The notes: a model not told the origin generated them from the sequence alone. DNA of 60,000 bases from Lineus longissimus (GCF_910592395.1 NC_088323.1:3102001-3162000); one strand, 5' to 3'; shown: positions 28,620 through 40,768, numbered from the stretch's first letter. Numbers and translations: made by a program.

Positions 28620-31600
28620 AAAGAGTTAACGTCTTATCTATTTTCGATATAGTTTCTCGTTGAAAAGCCGATACATTTCCGTTGCCTGTTCAGGCCCAAA
28701 TTAACGTCTTTCGGTTGAGATGGTAACCCTTATCCACTTATTAAAAACTAAGAAGAGAAGCCAATACATTGCTACGCATCGTTCAATAGGTCGGCCGAAT
28801 TCACGGTGCCAAATCTGATAAGTATACAGGCAACAGACCAAAGTAGACTCGCCCAGATTTTTTCGCGAACGAATGTTGGAGTAGAGGGGTGTAATGCACC
28901 CATTCCACCCCTCAATTTAGCTGGTTACAAATAATCGGGTGGATCTATTGGTGAAGGAAATCTATTCCCCACTACGCTATTGTGGTACTATAATCATAGG
29001 TTCTGAAAATACCCGTCCAGCCTATGAGGCACTGCACCAACAACCACTATGATCATTAGTTGAACTATTGGAAATTATCTAAACCTTAGGAATGTTGGGG
29101 TAGTATCAACCACAAAATAGATTGATATCTAATGTTAAACTGCTTCTTGATTACCACAGCCTAACAACACCAGGATGAAGCCATACTTTATTCGCAGTAA
29201 TCATATTTAGTTTGGTGACTATGTAACGCTATGCCGTATTTTTTACCCACAATATTCTTAGCATTGTTCACTCATTTCTTGAGAGAAACTCACCTTAAAA
29301 TAGGACACGTGTTCCGCTGGTATATGTACGAAAGCGTAAGAAGAATATCCCACAACACGCTCTATCATAACAAATCATGGTCACATGTCTTATCAAATAT
29401 ACCCTGCAGACAACAACTTTGAGGTAAACCTGTTTTGTAACTTGTAATTCCAATAAAGGCAAGATATTGAGTGGACCCAGTAGAAACGTAGTTGGGGAAA
29501 GAAACAACCTATCAGGAAGCATTTCCAACTTTCTATAATGACTCAAAAAATTGTTCGTGACTGCAATTCAAATTCATTCACCTTGTTCGGTAAAAGTCTT
29601 TGGGAAGAAGCCAAACTGCACGAGATATCACATTTGACAACAGTACCAGCAAAGTGAACATCTGCTGCTGTCAGAACAGGGTACGGCCAATCGTTTGTCA
29701 ACTAATATTCATTCTGTCCTGTTGATTAATAATTTAAATGCTCTTGATGAACAGGCGTTCTTAAAAAGAGATATTTAGCTTCTTTCTGGTCTCTCTCTGG
29801 CGATTGTTGATAACCAAACAAAGTTAGCGATCAATCTCAACGGATTGGATTGAAATCCTCTTTTGTGTGAAGTTAGATATGTAAACAGTGCAATGAAAAT
29901 ATCTAAAAACTGTTAATCAAACTCCCAAAATGACAGTTCATATCGTAATAGCTTAACGCACCAACGAGCTATCTGACAATGCTCACTGAAAATTGAATTA
30001 TTTTTGTGGAATGATGAACAAAAAAACGCATAAAGCACAAACATGACAAAACGGATCGAACATAATTTCAGTTTCTCACCACGTCCAGTTGAAAATATGC
30101 TGATTTATGACCGGAGCGAGCACCATGTGTTGATATCCATTTCATCATCTACTGGTGACCGGTGATCTATTGTATTGATTCCTGAAAGTTTATCACGTAT
30201 CGCTGTCCTTATCAGTCTCCTCCTCTCCCATTCTGTTATTAATGCTTAAGTGACATTGGCCATGCTGCGCCGTATGGCTATTGTCTGCTAAGACAGATGC
30301 GATTTCTATGGACGGGACGACATCATAGTTATTACTCCTGTTCTACCTTACAACAAGACTGCAGTTGCATATTACTCCTGTTCTATCTTACAACAAGACT
30401 GCAGTTGTATATTACTCCTGTTCTATCTTACAACAAGACTGCAGTTGCATATTACTCCTGTTCTATCTTACAACAAGACTGCAGTTGCATATTTGAAGCC
30501 ATAGTTAAGGTTGCAGATTAGGTTGCAATTAGGTTCTGACAATCGTATCCTGCTTGGGAATCTCAAGTTGGTATCCCTCTCACAAGCTCTGGCGCAAATG
30601 CCCTGAACACGTCCCTACTGACATTGTCTTATCCGATTATCATGTCGGAAATAGTGACCATAGGAAAGCCCACATGTGTTCGCGAGAAATTCTAATTCAT
30701 TATCTCTCGTTTGAAGTCGCAATGAAGCGCAGGCTCAGGTTTGCACACGGCAGATTGCAAAATTCAAGTATGGCTTCTTCAAAATTGGTTGATTTTTATA
30801 TCACGTTATATTTTCAGAAATTTTATAAAATCTTGATGCTGAACACTTGAACTGCAGCAGTAGACACGGTAGGGGTTCCGTGTAGATCTTGAATAGCTTC
30901 GTGGGTGTTAGAGCTGACATCTCATCCACGGCATGGCCATGTACCTGGAAATAGGAGAAAGCTCGCAAGTGTCTGTGAAAAACGTAACTTTAACATTGTC
31001 ATGCTGTGACATGTCGTTTTGTGCTGCGTGGTCGTTGAAACATAATTGCGTTAGTGCAGTACCCGGTAAAACTGTGTAGTAACCTGAGAGTGAATACATT
31101 TTGAAACCATACATTATTTCATATCATATTTGTGTTGCTACTGCACAGCTGTGCTACAGTATTCGTCCATCTCTGAAAGCAGCTAGCTAATGCACTGCTC
31201 TGTTGCATTGTTCGCAGTTATAAGCATTCCATGTTTTCGCCTACAAGAAATTCAACAGAGAAAGTCATTTTTGTCGCTATGTCATGTTCGTGGCACAGAA
31301 ATTCTTTGACAGTTCGTCTGTAGTGGTTGCTGATTTAAATACGAGTATCGATGGCGCATTATTAATAATAACCAGGAGGTCAAACACCTCAATCTGATCA
31401 GTTCCATTAATTTTCAGTCCTCACCAGTTGCATTGTATGCAACTATCGATTATTCAGAATGGCCGACACCAGGAAATACATTTTCAATAGAGATCACTGA
31501 TGGAATATGAATGTGCTCTACTTGCCATATTGATAAGACGCTCAACACTACCCATAAAGCTTGATCCATAAACAGAACAATTAAATCAATACCCAATTTG

Positions 31601-33730
31601 ACCAGGTTTTTATTTCATGTGCAGTACTGCATTGTTGATTTGTGTTGAAAGCTGTCAGCAGTTACAATCCGAGTTTTCAAATGTTTCAAACTACAACAAA
31701 TGCACTTAAATATTATTGTCTTCAGAGTCATAATAACCAGTAGGTCTCAGCTATACCGGAAATGGGGAACGAATCAGGCTGGAAATTGTTATTTCCCTTC
31801 CTGCATCATGTCAACATCATGATAGTTGCCTTCCTAGCCGTCCAATGACGCTACTGGCGTTATCACAATACGGCGCTCGCTCACCCTGGGAGATTAGTAA
31901 CGGCTGTTGCAGTCGACGCTTCAGCGTATAACGGAATAGAGTAATAGCGAGGGTGTCCTATTCCAGGAACTGCTTTTATTAACTGAAGCCGGTGGTTTTT
32001 CGGCCAAGAGTTCAGTCCGAGTTGCATTGGATTAAATAATGATACATTCCGGATAGGTGTGCACATTCATAGTTTCGCTTTTTGTCTGTTATCACTCACT
32101 GCTGTTTACGGGATACTAATAGCTGTTAACTCATAACTGTCTCACCGGCTGCATATTCGGGACCACTCGACCAGGACTAAGCTATATAATAGGAGTTATG
32201 CCTTGCTTTAAACGATGTGCGTATCCCTGGTTGTTGATTTATGTTTCATAGGATAGCTGAGAACTTGCATTTAAGCTAGGAATAAAGTGACTACTTTTGT
32301 AATAACAAGTTCTGTTCTAATCAATACATGCCACAAGTGTTTTGGTACTTCCAAGTTTATCATAATATCAGAAGAAACATTTCTAGTCTGACTCAGTGGA
32401 TTACCGGATGGTTGGACTGAACACTATCACATTCGTTCAGTTTATTTATCGGAAATACTTATTCTTATATTCAACACGTAAGTGCAGCAGTTGTAGTTGT
32501 CCTCGTGGTTCATACCATTTTTCTTGTAAAAAACATTGATATTTTTGTTAAATCTTGTAATGCACAACAAGAAATAAAGCATGCTTTCCATTGTCGTTGT
32601 ATGGTTGATGGTCAAATGTGCACTCATACCCCAATCTTCTCGTCATATATGTGGCTGTAACTGAATAAACCATCAATCCTTTGATTCTGACTTGATTTTG
32701 ATGCTGTCCCCAATTCAAAGGATGATAATTGGTACTTTCGTCGCAATTTACTAATTACAGCATGTAGTTCAGTACCCCCTTTGGCCTAAATGGCTTGGTG
32801 GTTTATTCATTAACTTTATTTCTGAGACACGATTACTAAATGAAATGTGGCTTCAAAGACTTGCTGACATGTTAACACTTCCCCATGCAGCCTTTGATAT
32901 TACTTGTTTAGAACATTTTGCGAGTCACAAAATAAAGATGCTAAAAAAAACTACAATAATTTCTTCTGCTTGCATTTTGCATGAACCCCAGAACATGAAA
33001 CAAACTTATTCCAACCAGATTCCAGAAAACTGTTAGCACTGATGTCTGATATCTAATTTACTTCGTTTTTTTCTCGAAAAATAGGAATGAAAAAATAAGT
33101 GTATTGACTGCGCCGGCTGTTCTGGTTATGGTACCAGATGTCACGTTTTCCATTATCTAAATGTAAAATATAATGTGCTTTCGGATGTAATAATATTTTT
33201 TCGTCGATGTGTCTATTCTTTCGAAAACTATTTTCCTCAATATCATTAAACATTAATGCGAAAGAAGAGTGAGTGGTGGCAAAAAATCTTTATGTAATAT
33301 ATATATGTATGTAAAAAAGTAACTTGTGATGTACCTATCCTCGAGGGTCAGCTAGATTCTGTCTTGATTGCAATAAATGCACATGTTTAACTATTTTTAT
33401 TCTTGAAATATCTCAACGTGATCAAACTCATGCTGAATATTTAATCATTTTATTACATCTGGCTCAGGCAGCTTTTGACTTAAACTGGGCAAGCACTTGT
33501 AAAAAATAAAAAAGGGCAAACAGCAAGCTGAAACTGAAATCCTAAAATCTTTGTATCTTCTTTACTTGATTGGTAAGCAGTGAATTGGAAGCCAGTGAAG
33601 TTCATGTTTATCTCTCGGATTTCATGAATTATGTCCCATTATTCGAACCTCAAACCCCTTTGTCTTATCAGTCCCAGGTGATCAACTTCAATCATTACTA
33701 CCAAGCTGCGGTTTTCCCATCACCGGGTTG
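28620..33730. other. Noncoding apart from a minisatellite and weak frames
   Basis: A 40-bp minisatellite at 30.33 kb. At 29370-29294 (minus) an ATG frame of 25 codons ends at a good donor GTGAGT, but nothing supports it further. A 98-codon frame at 30554-30850 lacks an ATG at its start. Otherwise nothing seen. Confidence 0.4.
30330..30490 (+). repeat. 40-bp minisatellite, 4 copies
   Basis: Unit ATTACTCCTGTTCTATCTTA and then CAACAAGACTGCAGTTGCAT, at 30331, 30371, 30411 and 30451. Nearly identical copies, each with a PstI site. Confidence 0.95.
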
Positions 33731-33738
33731 ATCTTAAT

Positions 33739-33981
33739 CTAAGGGATGCTCTGATGTTTGCCCTGATACAACGTGACACTGAGGGCCACTGATCGATATT
33801 CACCTGGGTAAGCTTTAAGAGTCAGGGTTTCCAAAGAAAGGACGCTTGCCGAGTTTGTTGTTGAGTGGCTCATAGTTCTTAGAAGTTCATCAGCTGGCCT
33901 TGGAATACTGTGAAATTTTGCGACTCTTTCATTCGTTGATTCGCGAAATGTTCTGGCAAAAATAAGGTGTTTTAGATTCAT
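33739..33981 (-). CDS. 80-residue ATG-initiated ORF, unidentified
   Basis: Complete minus-strand frame from ATG (33981) to TAG with coding-like composition: MNLKHLIFARTFRESTNERV, a Ser/Thr-rich middle (SHSTTNSASVLSLETLTLKA), then YPGEYRSVALSVTLYQGKHQ. No transmembrane segment, no known domain. It may be a first or single exon; the nearest poly(A) signal is not obvious. Chance cannot be excluded. Confidence 0.25.
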   Translation of the reverse strand: MNLKHLIFARTFRESTNERVAKFHSIPRPADELLRTMSHSTTNSASVLSLETLTLKAYPGEYRSVALSVTLYQGKHQSIP

Positions 33982-34320
33982 ATTTTGCCTGTCTACAATC
34001 TTTTCTACAATTGTAAGAAAAGATTCGGCAAATCCATGTGCTTTGCTTAATACTGTCAGATAGAGAGATAGGTATATCTCTAAATAAAACCAAGCTATTT
34101 AGTGCAATTTGATATAGATTGTAAGGACCTATGGAGTTCGATTGATGATGAGGACACTTTATAACTGAGCCTTAGAACATCAAACCTTAAAGCTGAAATG
34201 CATGCATAAAAACCCTAACGGCCAAATTAGAAAACACAAACACCCCAATGCACTTGAAACATGATAGACACCTTGCGACTGGTCTCACTTGACTGCAAAA
34301 TGAAAAAAATTAAAAAATAT

Positions 34321-34392
34321 TCCTCGAGCTGGTTCGAACTCGGAACCCTCGCCACTTGATCCGTACCGTCTTACCCACTTTGCCATGAAGCC
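34321..34392 (-). ncRNA. tRNA-like sequence with Pol III boxes (tRNA pseudogene or SINE head)
   Basis: On the minus strand: an A box TGGCAAAGTGG (34385-34375) and a B box GAGTTCGAACC (34341-34331), separated by 33 bp, as in a tRNA. A T6 terminator (34317-34312) follows a few bases after the 3' end. The 5' acceptor strand GGCTTCA does not pair with the 3' strand CGAGGAA, and the T stem is poorly paired, so a functional tRNA is unlikely. A tRNA pseudogene or the head of a tRNA-derived SINE fits better. Confidence 0.5.
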
Positions 34393-34870
34393 GTTGTTGT
34401 AAATGAACATATTTTGCGGATTTTTTTTTCACGTACAAGCTTGACAGAATGGCGTCTTTTGTGCAATCTGTACCATATTCAGTTTCAAAGTGGCCTTAAA
34501 AATTTGCCAATTTACAATACTGGCAAAGTGAATTCATAAGATACATAATCAGGAAATGAACGTGACACCCTAAGATGATTATGGGAGCACGCAGCTATTT
34601 TTCGAGTGTTAAAGATGCAAAACAATTTCCCGCTTTGCTTGTATTGAAACCATGCGTGCATTGAGGAACGGTCTGATGAGGTGGCAATAGTCGCGAGAGG
34701 TCGCAATGGCCACGTATAAAAATTTAGTACGACATATGAACTGACACTCATATCTGTGCTCTGTTGGTGAATACGGTAGCGCCACTGCGGCCTGCTGGTA
34801 GTCTGTCTGACGGAGTTCGAAACATGGCTGACCGGTCGTTTGAAAAAAGGTGGACGAGCGTTGCCGTTAG

Positions 34871-35118
34871 GGTGTTTATGCATGCGTGTCAGCTTTAACC
34901 AAATCCTCTTCGAACACCTTATCTTATTGCGATCAAGTGATTCCGACATATGACTTCGATCATGGCCTGAGGTGCCTAGCGGGATGGCAAGGCTTGTCAA
35001 CTCACATCAATGGAGGATATCAAAGTAACCCAACGTTAATATCGACATCAGGGCTAGATAATGATGACTTGGCATCCCAAAGTTTGACTCGGTTAACGTC
35101 GGGCTGCTACTGGCTAAG
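34871..35118 (+). CDS. Candidate plus-strand coding exon, unidentified
   Basis: Open frame ...SYCDQVIPTYDFDHGLRCLA and GWQGLSTHINGGYQSNPTLI..., with possible acceptor TGCGTGTCAG (34889) and donor CTAAG|GTATCG (35119). A 162-residue minus-strand open frame overlaps it (34512-35000). At most one is real. Neither has a recognised domain. Confidence 0.25.
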
Positions 35119-35188
35119 GTATCGATCGATTATGGATCGATAATGGTCCATTGCGATTGTTACGGCTTTCATATCAGACACTTCCCAG

Positions 35189-35366
35189 GTTATCTTTAAT
35201 TGAGATCATTTTCAGTTTAGTTTACATCGACATGTTCAATCGTTTAAAGAATATTGAGATTCAAATCTTAGTTAGATGATAACTAAGAATCTGAAACGAT
35301 TCATGGAACGAATGTAGATGTATATGTGTCAACTAAGAATCATAAAACAACCTTACCTGGGTTTTC
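35189..35366. mobile_element. Inverted-repeat element, family 2, copy 1
   Basis: Starts TTCCCAGGTTATCTTTAATT and ends, in reverse, with CCCAGGTAAGGTTGTTTTAT. It contains GAGATCATTTTCAGTTTAGT and AACTAAGAATC motifs, also found in copy 2. No coding capacity. Confidence 0.55.
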
Positions 35367-35487
35367 GATCTAGGTCAGAGTAAAGATGCACAAACGTCAA
35401 CTGAGCCTTTCTCTGCTCCTCAGCATTCTTTGAAGAATGGCTAAGTAATTGATTCACATTCCTTTGAATATTGGCTTTTGTAAACAA
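35357..35487 (-). CDS. Candidate minus-strand coding exon with donor inside a repeat terminus
   Basis: Minus-strand frame ...NIQRNVNQLLSHSSKNAEEQ and RKAQLTFVHLYSDLDRKP, ending in phase 2 at CCCAG|GTAAGG. Composition is strongly protein-like. The donor lies in the end of a second inverted-repeat element (35189-35366) whose relative is at 41628-41810, so the splice site may have been supplied by that element or may be chance. The acceptor side (near TTTACAAAAG) is uncertain. Confidence 0.3.
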
Positions 35488-35978
35488 CAAACAGATCTTT
35501 TAACGAAAACGAATGCCAAAGTATAAGGTCTGTCAGTAATATCTCGAGTCCTGCCAAATTCATTTGCAGGACAATCTTAAATCTGCTTTACATAGCGGTA
35601 AAAGGTATCGGGGAAATCAAAATTTGATAAAAAAAAGAAATATCTTCATACACGAGTCAGCTTCGTCGTGGCGCTGGTTACAAAAACTTTCTGATTAAAT
35701 CTTTCATTCAGAAATCTGTTAAAAAGTAAAAGTAATGCACAAGGCATCTCAGATGGTTATGCAGCTACTGAAGTTGTCAAAGATGAATAATTTATCAAGT
35801 ACCTCCGCTATGTTTACGAGATAGAAATTTGCTAGTGTCATAATCAATAAACAAGGTTAACCCACCAACGCAATGAATCGAGTATTCTAGCTTAAGGCCG
35901 TTATCAGTTTGTAATGTGAATATTACTTTTTAATAATATGCCTTAATATATTTCTAATCGGTGTGTTATTCATTTCAG

Positions 35979-36076
35979 GTGATGTGGCATTGAAATTGAA
36001 TGAAACTGCTTCAAGTGCGAGACAAAGCTGGAACCTGTTGGCTGAAATAAATCGTTTTAAGTCAAGAAACTATTAA
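35979..36076 (+). CDS. Candidate terminal coding exon, plus strand
   Basis: Strong acceptor (GTGTGTTATTCATTTCAG), then the frame GT GAT GTG..., which reads DVALKLNETASSARQSWNLL and AEINRFKSRNY before TAA. The composition looks like a helical C-terminus. No close poly(A) signal was seen and no upstream exon is assigned. Unidentified. Confidence 0.35.
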
Positions 36077-36339
36077 CGAAAAAGACCTTAAATTAGTTCT
36101 TTACTGCTGTATTTATCAAGCCTGGCACAGTTTCAACTTCTTTTAAATAGGCAATTATCAAAATTGCCCAGTTGCATGACGAAATTTATTTTAGTAAGCT
36201 TACACATCAAGCCGTTGTCAAGTCAATACATGTATTATGAGAAAGTTAAACGTGGATACAGTTTGACACGTTTTGATTGAAACTTCAGTAAAAATAGGAC
36301 ACTTATTCAAATTTGGATAACACGTGGCTTCCGTACAAG

Positions 36340-37140
36340 ATGTCGGATATGAACATGAATTACGAACAGTACGAGCAGGATGAAGAACAAGACGTGGTTT
36401 TCAATGGATTATCGGAAGAAGAAATAGTCTTATTAAAACAAAAATATTCTGGATTAAAGGATGAGCAATATCACTTCCTCACCAATGAGGTAACTAAGGA
36501 GGAAGGGTGGAAATGTTACTACGATTATTGGACACAGCCACAGCCTACAGGTAGGAGGATACCAATAATGTTATCGTCGTTTTCTTTTCAGTTCAATATT
36601 TGCTATCTTAATTGTGTCACAAACAAGAGGATAAGTTGGCCTGAGGTGTGCTGCGATTGGCGTCTTCTGCTAAGAAACAAATATACTAGCCGTGGGTAAT
36701 ATATTATGAAATGAAAAGAGAGTTGCATTTGTAATAATCAAACACTTCACAAAATTGGCCCATAAAAAGAAATATGATCTACATGGGACGCAACAATCTC
36801 ATTTGAAATGACTCTCGCATTGCATTAATGGTGCTGTTAAGAATAAAATCGCATTTTGGAACCAGCTGTTCAGTTGTGACTTATGCCAGATGTTAGGTTG
36901 TCTCAAAAGACCGATCTTGCATCATATGGCGAGGTGGGGATCTGTGATACGAACTGGAGAATGGAATGGCCAGAAAGCAAGCCGTGTAACAGAGTGCTGC
37001 TTCATACAACTGCGCAGCAGATCGAAATGCTGTTTGTCGAAAAGCTTTATGACACCACGAAAGTTAAATTCGGCGCACATTGGCCAGCTTTCAAAATAAT
37101 TTCTTCATTATTTCAAACTGATGTTCATTGGTCTGGTTGA
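36340..37140 (+). CDS. Candidate two-exon gene, 153 residues, unidentified
   Basis: Exon 1 (36340-36550) has ATG in good context (ACAAGATGT). It encodes an acidic Tyr/Gln-rich start MSDMNMNYEQYEQDEEQDVV, then LSEEEIVLLKQKYSGLKDEQ and CYYDYWTQPQPT, ending at CTACAG|GTAGGA in phase 1. Exon 2 (36890-37140), after TTATGCCAG, continues in the matching phase with Asp at the junction. It reads VRLSQKTDLASYGEVGICDT..., ...EMLFVEKLYDTTKVKFGAHW... and stops at TGA. Intron 339 bp. A donor-like GAG|GTAACT inside exon 1 is an alternative. No domain is recognised; it looks cytosolic or nuclear, with no signal or membrane segment. Confidence 0.4.
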
Positions 37141-37541
37141 AACGAGATCCGCGTTAACGAGATGAGAAATTGGAATGAATTTACACAAAGAGTGCATTAT
37201 CGTGATTGGTGGTTTTTCATCTTTATTTCGGTCCTTAAGGATTAATCCTTCACAGACTGTTGCTAAGCATAAAACTAGAATGTGCTCCTTCTGGAACTAT
37301 TGCCGTCAAGTTTGCCTCGCATTTGCACATTTGGAATGGGATCGATACATGCTCGTAACGTACACGCTTTTGCGTCGTCTTGTATTATCAAATTGCACGC
37401 AAGCAATGTTGCACTTCGCTGCATACTGGTCTCACATGAACTAACGTTTCTATCCGCATGGAATATACGTCAAATAAGCTTAGGTATCTGAAATTCAAAT
37501 TTGGCTCACAAAACTGACAAATCGTTCGTTTTGATGATATC

Positions 37542-37547
37542 TTTATT
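37542..37547 (-). promoter_or_regulatory. Poly(A) signal AATAAA of the 37.6-kb minus-strand gene
   Basis: AATAAA on the minus strand in CCTTAATAAAGATATC, 18 bp after the TAG stop. Confidence 0.5.
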
Positions 37548-37564
37548 AAGGTTGTAATTTGCAT

Positions 37565-37745
37565 CTAAATAGCCTTATTTTGAGGATTTTTTGAGATATA
37601 ACTACACATGTGATCAGGCTCGACAAGCTGCAATACGTTTACAGCATTCCCATAAATCAGTCGTTCCTGGACAGCCTTCTTTAAACTCTCTTCCCACCAG
37701 GGAACTATGACTGGATATGCTTGAATTCCAACTAAAACTTGGTCT
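37565..37745 (-). CDS. Terminal coding exon of an unidentified minus-strand gene
   Basis: Acceptor TTTTTGTTGTTGTTTAAG, then one base completing a codon and 59 residues to TAG. It reads DQVLVGIQAYPVIVPWWEES, LKKAVQERLIYGNAVNVLQL and VEPDHMCSYISKNPQNKAI. AATAAA (37547-37542) lies 18 bp past the stop. Acceptor, protein-like frame and poly(A) signal together make this the best single exon outside the LicD pair. The preceding exon must end in phase 2 and lie at higher coordinates; it was not found. The family is not recognised. Overlapping frames on both strands are probably shadows. Confidence 0.5.
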
Positions 37746-37774
37746 CTTAAACAACAACAAAAAGATATTTCCGC

Positions 37775-38014
37775 CTAAATAAATGGACGACATGGCCTGC
37801 AAACATCCATTATTAAAGAGAGACCTTCTTTAAATGAAATAAGCCACGAACCACATCTTGCTTCTTGCCAGGGACAGAAAGAAATATCCTGAATAAAACA
37901 TGACGGGAATGTTACTGTTGACAGCTTGTTACGATAACTTGGACATATTACTTCCTGCGTCCCAGAGGGCGAGGAAAATGTTTTTTTATCAGATTTGAAA
38001 AATTGTTTGGACAT
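37775..38014 (-). CDS. 79-residue ATG-initiated ORF just upstream of the terminal exon
   Basis: Minus-strand frame MSKQFFKSDKKTFSSPSGTQ..., ...DISFCPWQEARCGSWLISFK... to TAG, coding-like in composition. It lies directly upstream of the 37.6-kb terminal exon, and the real exon here, if any, may use another frame. Cannot be linked by a clear donor. Confidence 0.2.
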   Translation of the reverse strand: MSKQFFKSDKKTFSSPSGTQEVICPSYRNKLSTVTFPSCFIQDISFCPWQEARCGSWLISFKEGLSLIMDVCRPCRPFI

Positions 38015-38865
38015 GATTTAGTTAAATACGAAAACATGCCTGTGGACATTAAAAGACAAGGGGGTTTTCAAAATGAGCAATCGTCAGCCGTTTTAGAAAT
38101 ATCGACAGTTTTGGATTTCATATGAAATTAACATCGTGCAAAGAGAACGATGGGTAAGGGTGAACTCGACAGGAAATACTGGTGTGAAGGGTGGGCAATC
38201 CATTAGAGAGCGACGGAGTTGGGAGTGCTGACATCTAAACGTTTTTATGGTGCTACATCTGACCGAATCTGTTAATAGTTTAACGTCAGGTATACCATTC
38301 TACATCCATCGATCAATGAATTGCTGCAGCATTTCCAAGTAGACTTGATGCTGATCTGATGTGAAGTCCAGTCATGTTGGAATTGATCCGATAGTGGTCT
38401 TATCCGGAGGAAACACGACGATGATTGCCAAGTCTTTGTGTCGCCACAATCTTAACACGTAATCTGGGAATTACCATTTTCTTATAGTGGCTTTACTTAA
38501 CGTGATTTTGACTCAAAAGAATTTCATGGGATAATTTATAGGCATTCTACAGAAGCAATTTACATTTCAAAGATTAAGTGGAATGTTTTTTACTGCCGCT
38601 TGATAATCATTTTTTTCAATAATTATGCAATGGCTAGGATCGTGCACAAATCGAGAGAGCTTTTTAAAAAATGATCTGATATACAGCTAGATTGACAGAT
38701 CGTGCGTGTCGGCCGTTTCGAGAAATCTTAAAACGAAACAATAGGACCAACTGGTCACTTGTAAAATAACGAAGATAGCATAGTGTGGGAGAAGATGGTT
38801 TGAAATCTTAGCATATCATTGTTATGAATCTATAACTTCAATTTCCCTTTTGTGCAAAATACAAA

Positions 38866-39390
38866 ACCAACTTCTTCATGACCATGGCAGTAAAAACCAA
38901 CATATCCATGACCATGGCAGTACAAAGCCAACTTCTTCATGACCATGGTAGTAAAAGCCAACTTCTTCATGACCATGATAGTACAAAGCCAACTTCTTCA
39001 TGACCATGGTAGTACAAAGCCAACTTCTTTATGACCATGGTAGTACAAAGCCAACTTCTTCATGACCATGGCAGTACAAAGCCAACTTCTTCATGACCAT
39101 GGTAGTACAAAGCCAACTTCTTCTTGACCATGGTAGTACAAAGCCAACTTCTTCATGACCATGGTAGTACAAAGCCAACTTCTTCATGACCATGGTAGTA
39201 CAAAGCCAACTTCTTCATGACCATGGTAGTACAAAGCCAACTTCTTCATGACCATGGCAGTACAAAGCCAACTTCTTCATGACCATGGTAGTACAAAGCC
39301 AACTTCTTCATGACCATGGTAGTACAAAGCCAACTTCTTCATGACCATGGCAGTACAAAGCCAACTTCTTCATGACCATGGCAGTGCAAA
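38866..39390 (+). repeat. 31-bp minisatellite, about 17 copies
   Basis: Unit CCAACTTCTTCATGACCATG plus GTAGTACAAAG. Occurrences of ACCATG recur about every 31 bp from 38881 to 39374; the first three units are 30 bp. The third base after CCATGG alternates between T and C, and single-base variants occur (ACCATGATAG, TTCTTGACC). Confidence 0.97.
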
Positions 39391-40768
39391 ACAACACGAC
39401 TTCAACCGATCCATACGCATACTGCTATTATTGCTCAAATCACATATTCAGCCCAGGACTAACTGCTACAGATTCTCTCATCAATGATTGATATTGGTGG
39501 ATTAACTCCGATATTTATCGCCCATATTTCTTGATTGAATGGCCATGCGGCCTTGTCGGTTCAAGTGCATGACTAGCCAGGCATCTTGGTACTTTATTGC
39601 CCAACCCTTGATGCCTGAGTCCGCTTAAGGACCATCAACGTATCTGCCCTTTGAGTATGACTTGTTCGTTCTTGATACAAAACGTTACAAACGAAAAAAT
39701 TAACTGCGTGTTAGCCCACACACAAAAATATAGGTTGCAGGAATCTTTTGGTCTTAGTCCCATAATATGTTTTTTTGATCATAATGTATTCAAACACATA
39801 ATAATATATAGTATATTAGACGTACGATGTAGTATCAGTTGTTTCAGCCTTTTAAAACGACGAGATATGCGAGTTCATCATCATTATTACATTTGTTGTG
39901 GATGTATCGGTAAATAAAGTAAAAACAAGTCAATACTCTATCACCCAACGCAAAGCTTTCCTAAGTATTTAACTCATCGAAGGCTATAATACATCTCGCT
40001 AGAGGTAAGTCAGTGGAAAGGTACCGTGGTGTGTTTACACAAAATCACCAGGCTGTAGCTTCAGTTATTTATGAGATTTTGTTGGTTTTAAGTTAACCCG
40101 TTAAAACCGGTGCGCAAGTAATTTTAGTCTAACAGGGAACATGTTCTACCCGATTAATAAATGAATGATTAATGGTGCATGGCTACAGAGTCCAAGTGTC
40201 TTAGTGAATTTTAAGCACATGTAGCACCATTTGTAATTTGGCCAACACAGGCTCAAAAATTGATGTGCAGTTCAAACGAGATTAACTGATCACAGTAAAT
40301 GTTATTTTCGCTTACACTAGGTTGCAGGTCCTGCCTTTCTGCCTAAATCAATCTAAATGCACTGTTTAAATTTTCCGGTAACGCGGGTTCCTTGGCAGAT
40401 CCTCTCATGCTCGCCACTTCCAATAACCTTTTCACCATTTATTATACGGACAGGTTATTTCCAATCGTCCAGTCGAGCGAGCATTGCCGAGCGATACCAT
40501 GTCTTGAGAATTATTGTTGGTTTTCTAAAAATTTTGTGATGCAATTTATGGTTTGCAGAACACTGTAGGCCGTAGTCAAGCGTTATGGAATTCAATTTAT
40601 TGTCCGCAGGGTGTAATATCGGGTCGGGTGGCCATATCGACAAACGTGGGTTAGTAATTCAGTCTCGACTATTTTTTACAATGATAGTAAGATTTGGATA
40701 CAGCAAATTTCGCCTAGAAATATTATTTTTAGTCTAAACTGCAGATGTGCACAAAAGCAGTGGAAGAA

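Noticed and set aside
34512-35000. 162-residue minus-strand frame
   Set aside because: No domain, biased towards Ser/Arg, and overlapped by a better-looking plus-strand frame. One such frame is within chance range for this window.
38866-39390. CRISPR-like array
   Set aside because: A contiguous minisatellite with no unique spacers in eukaryotic DNA.
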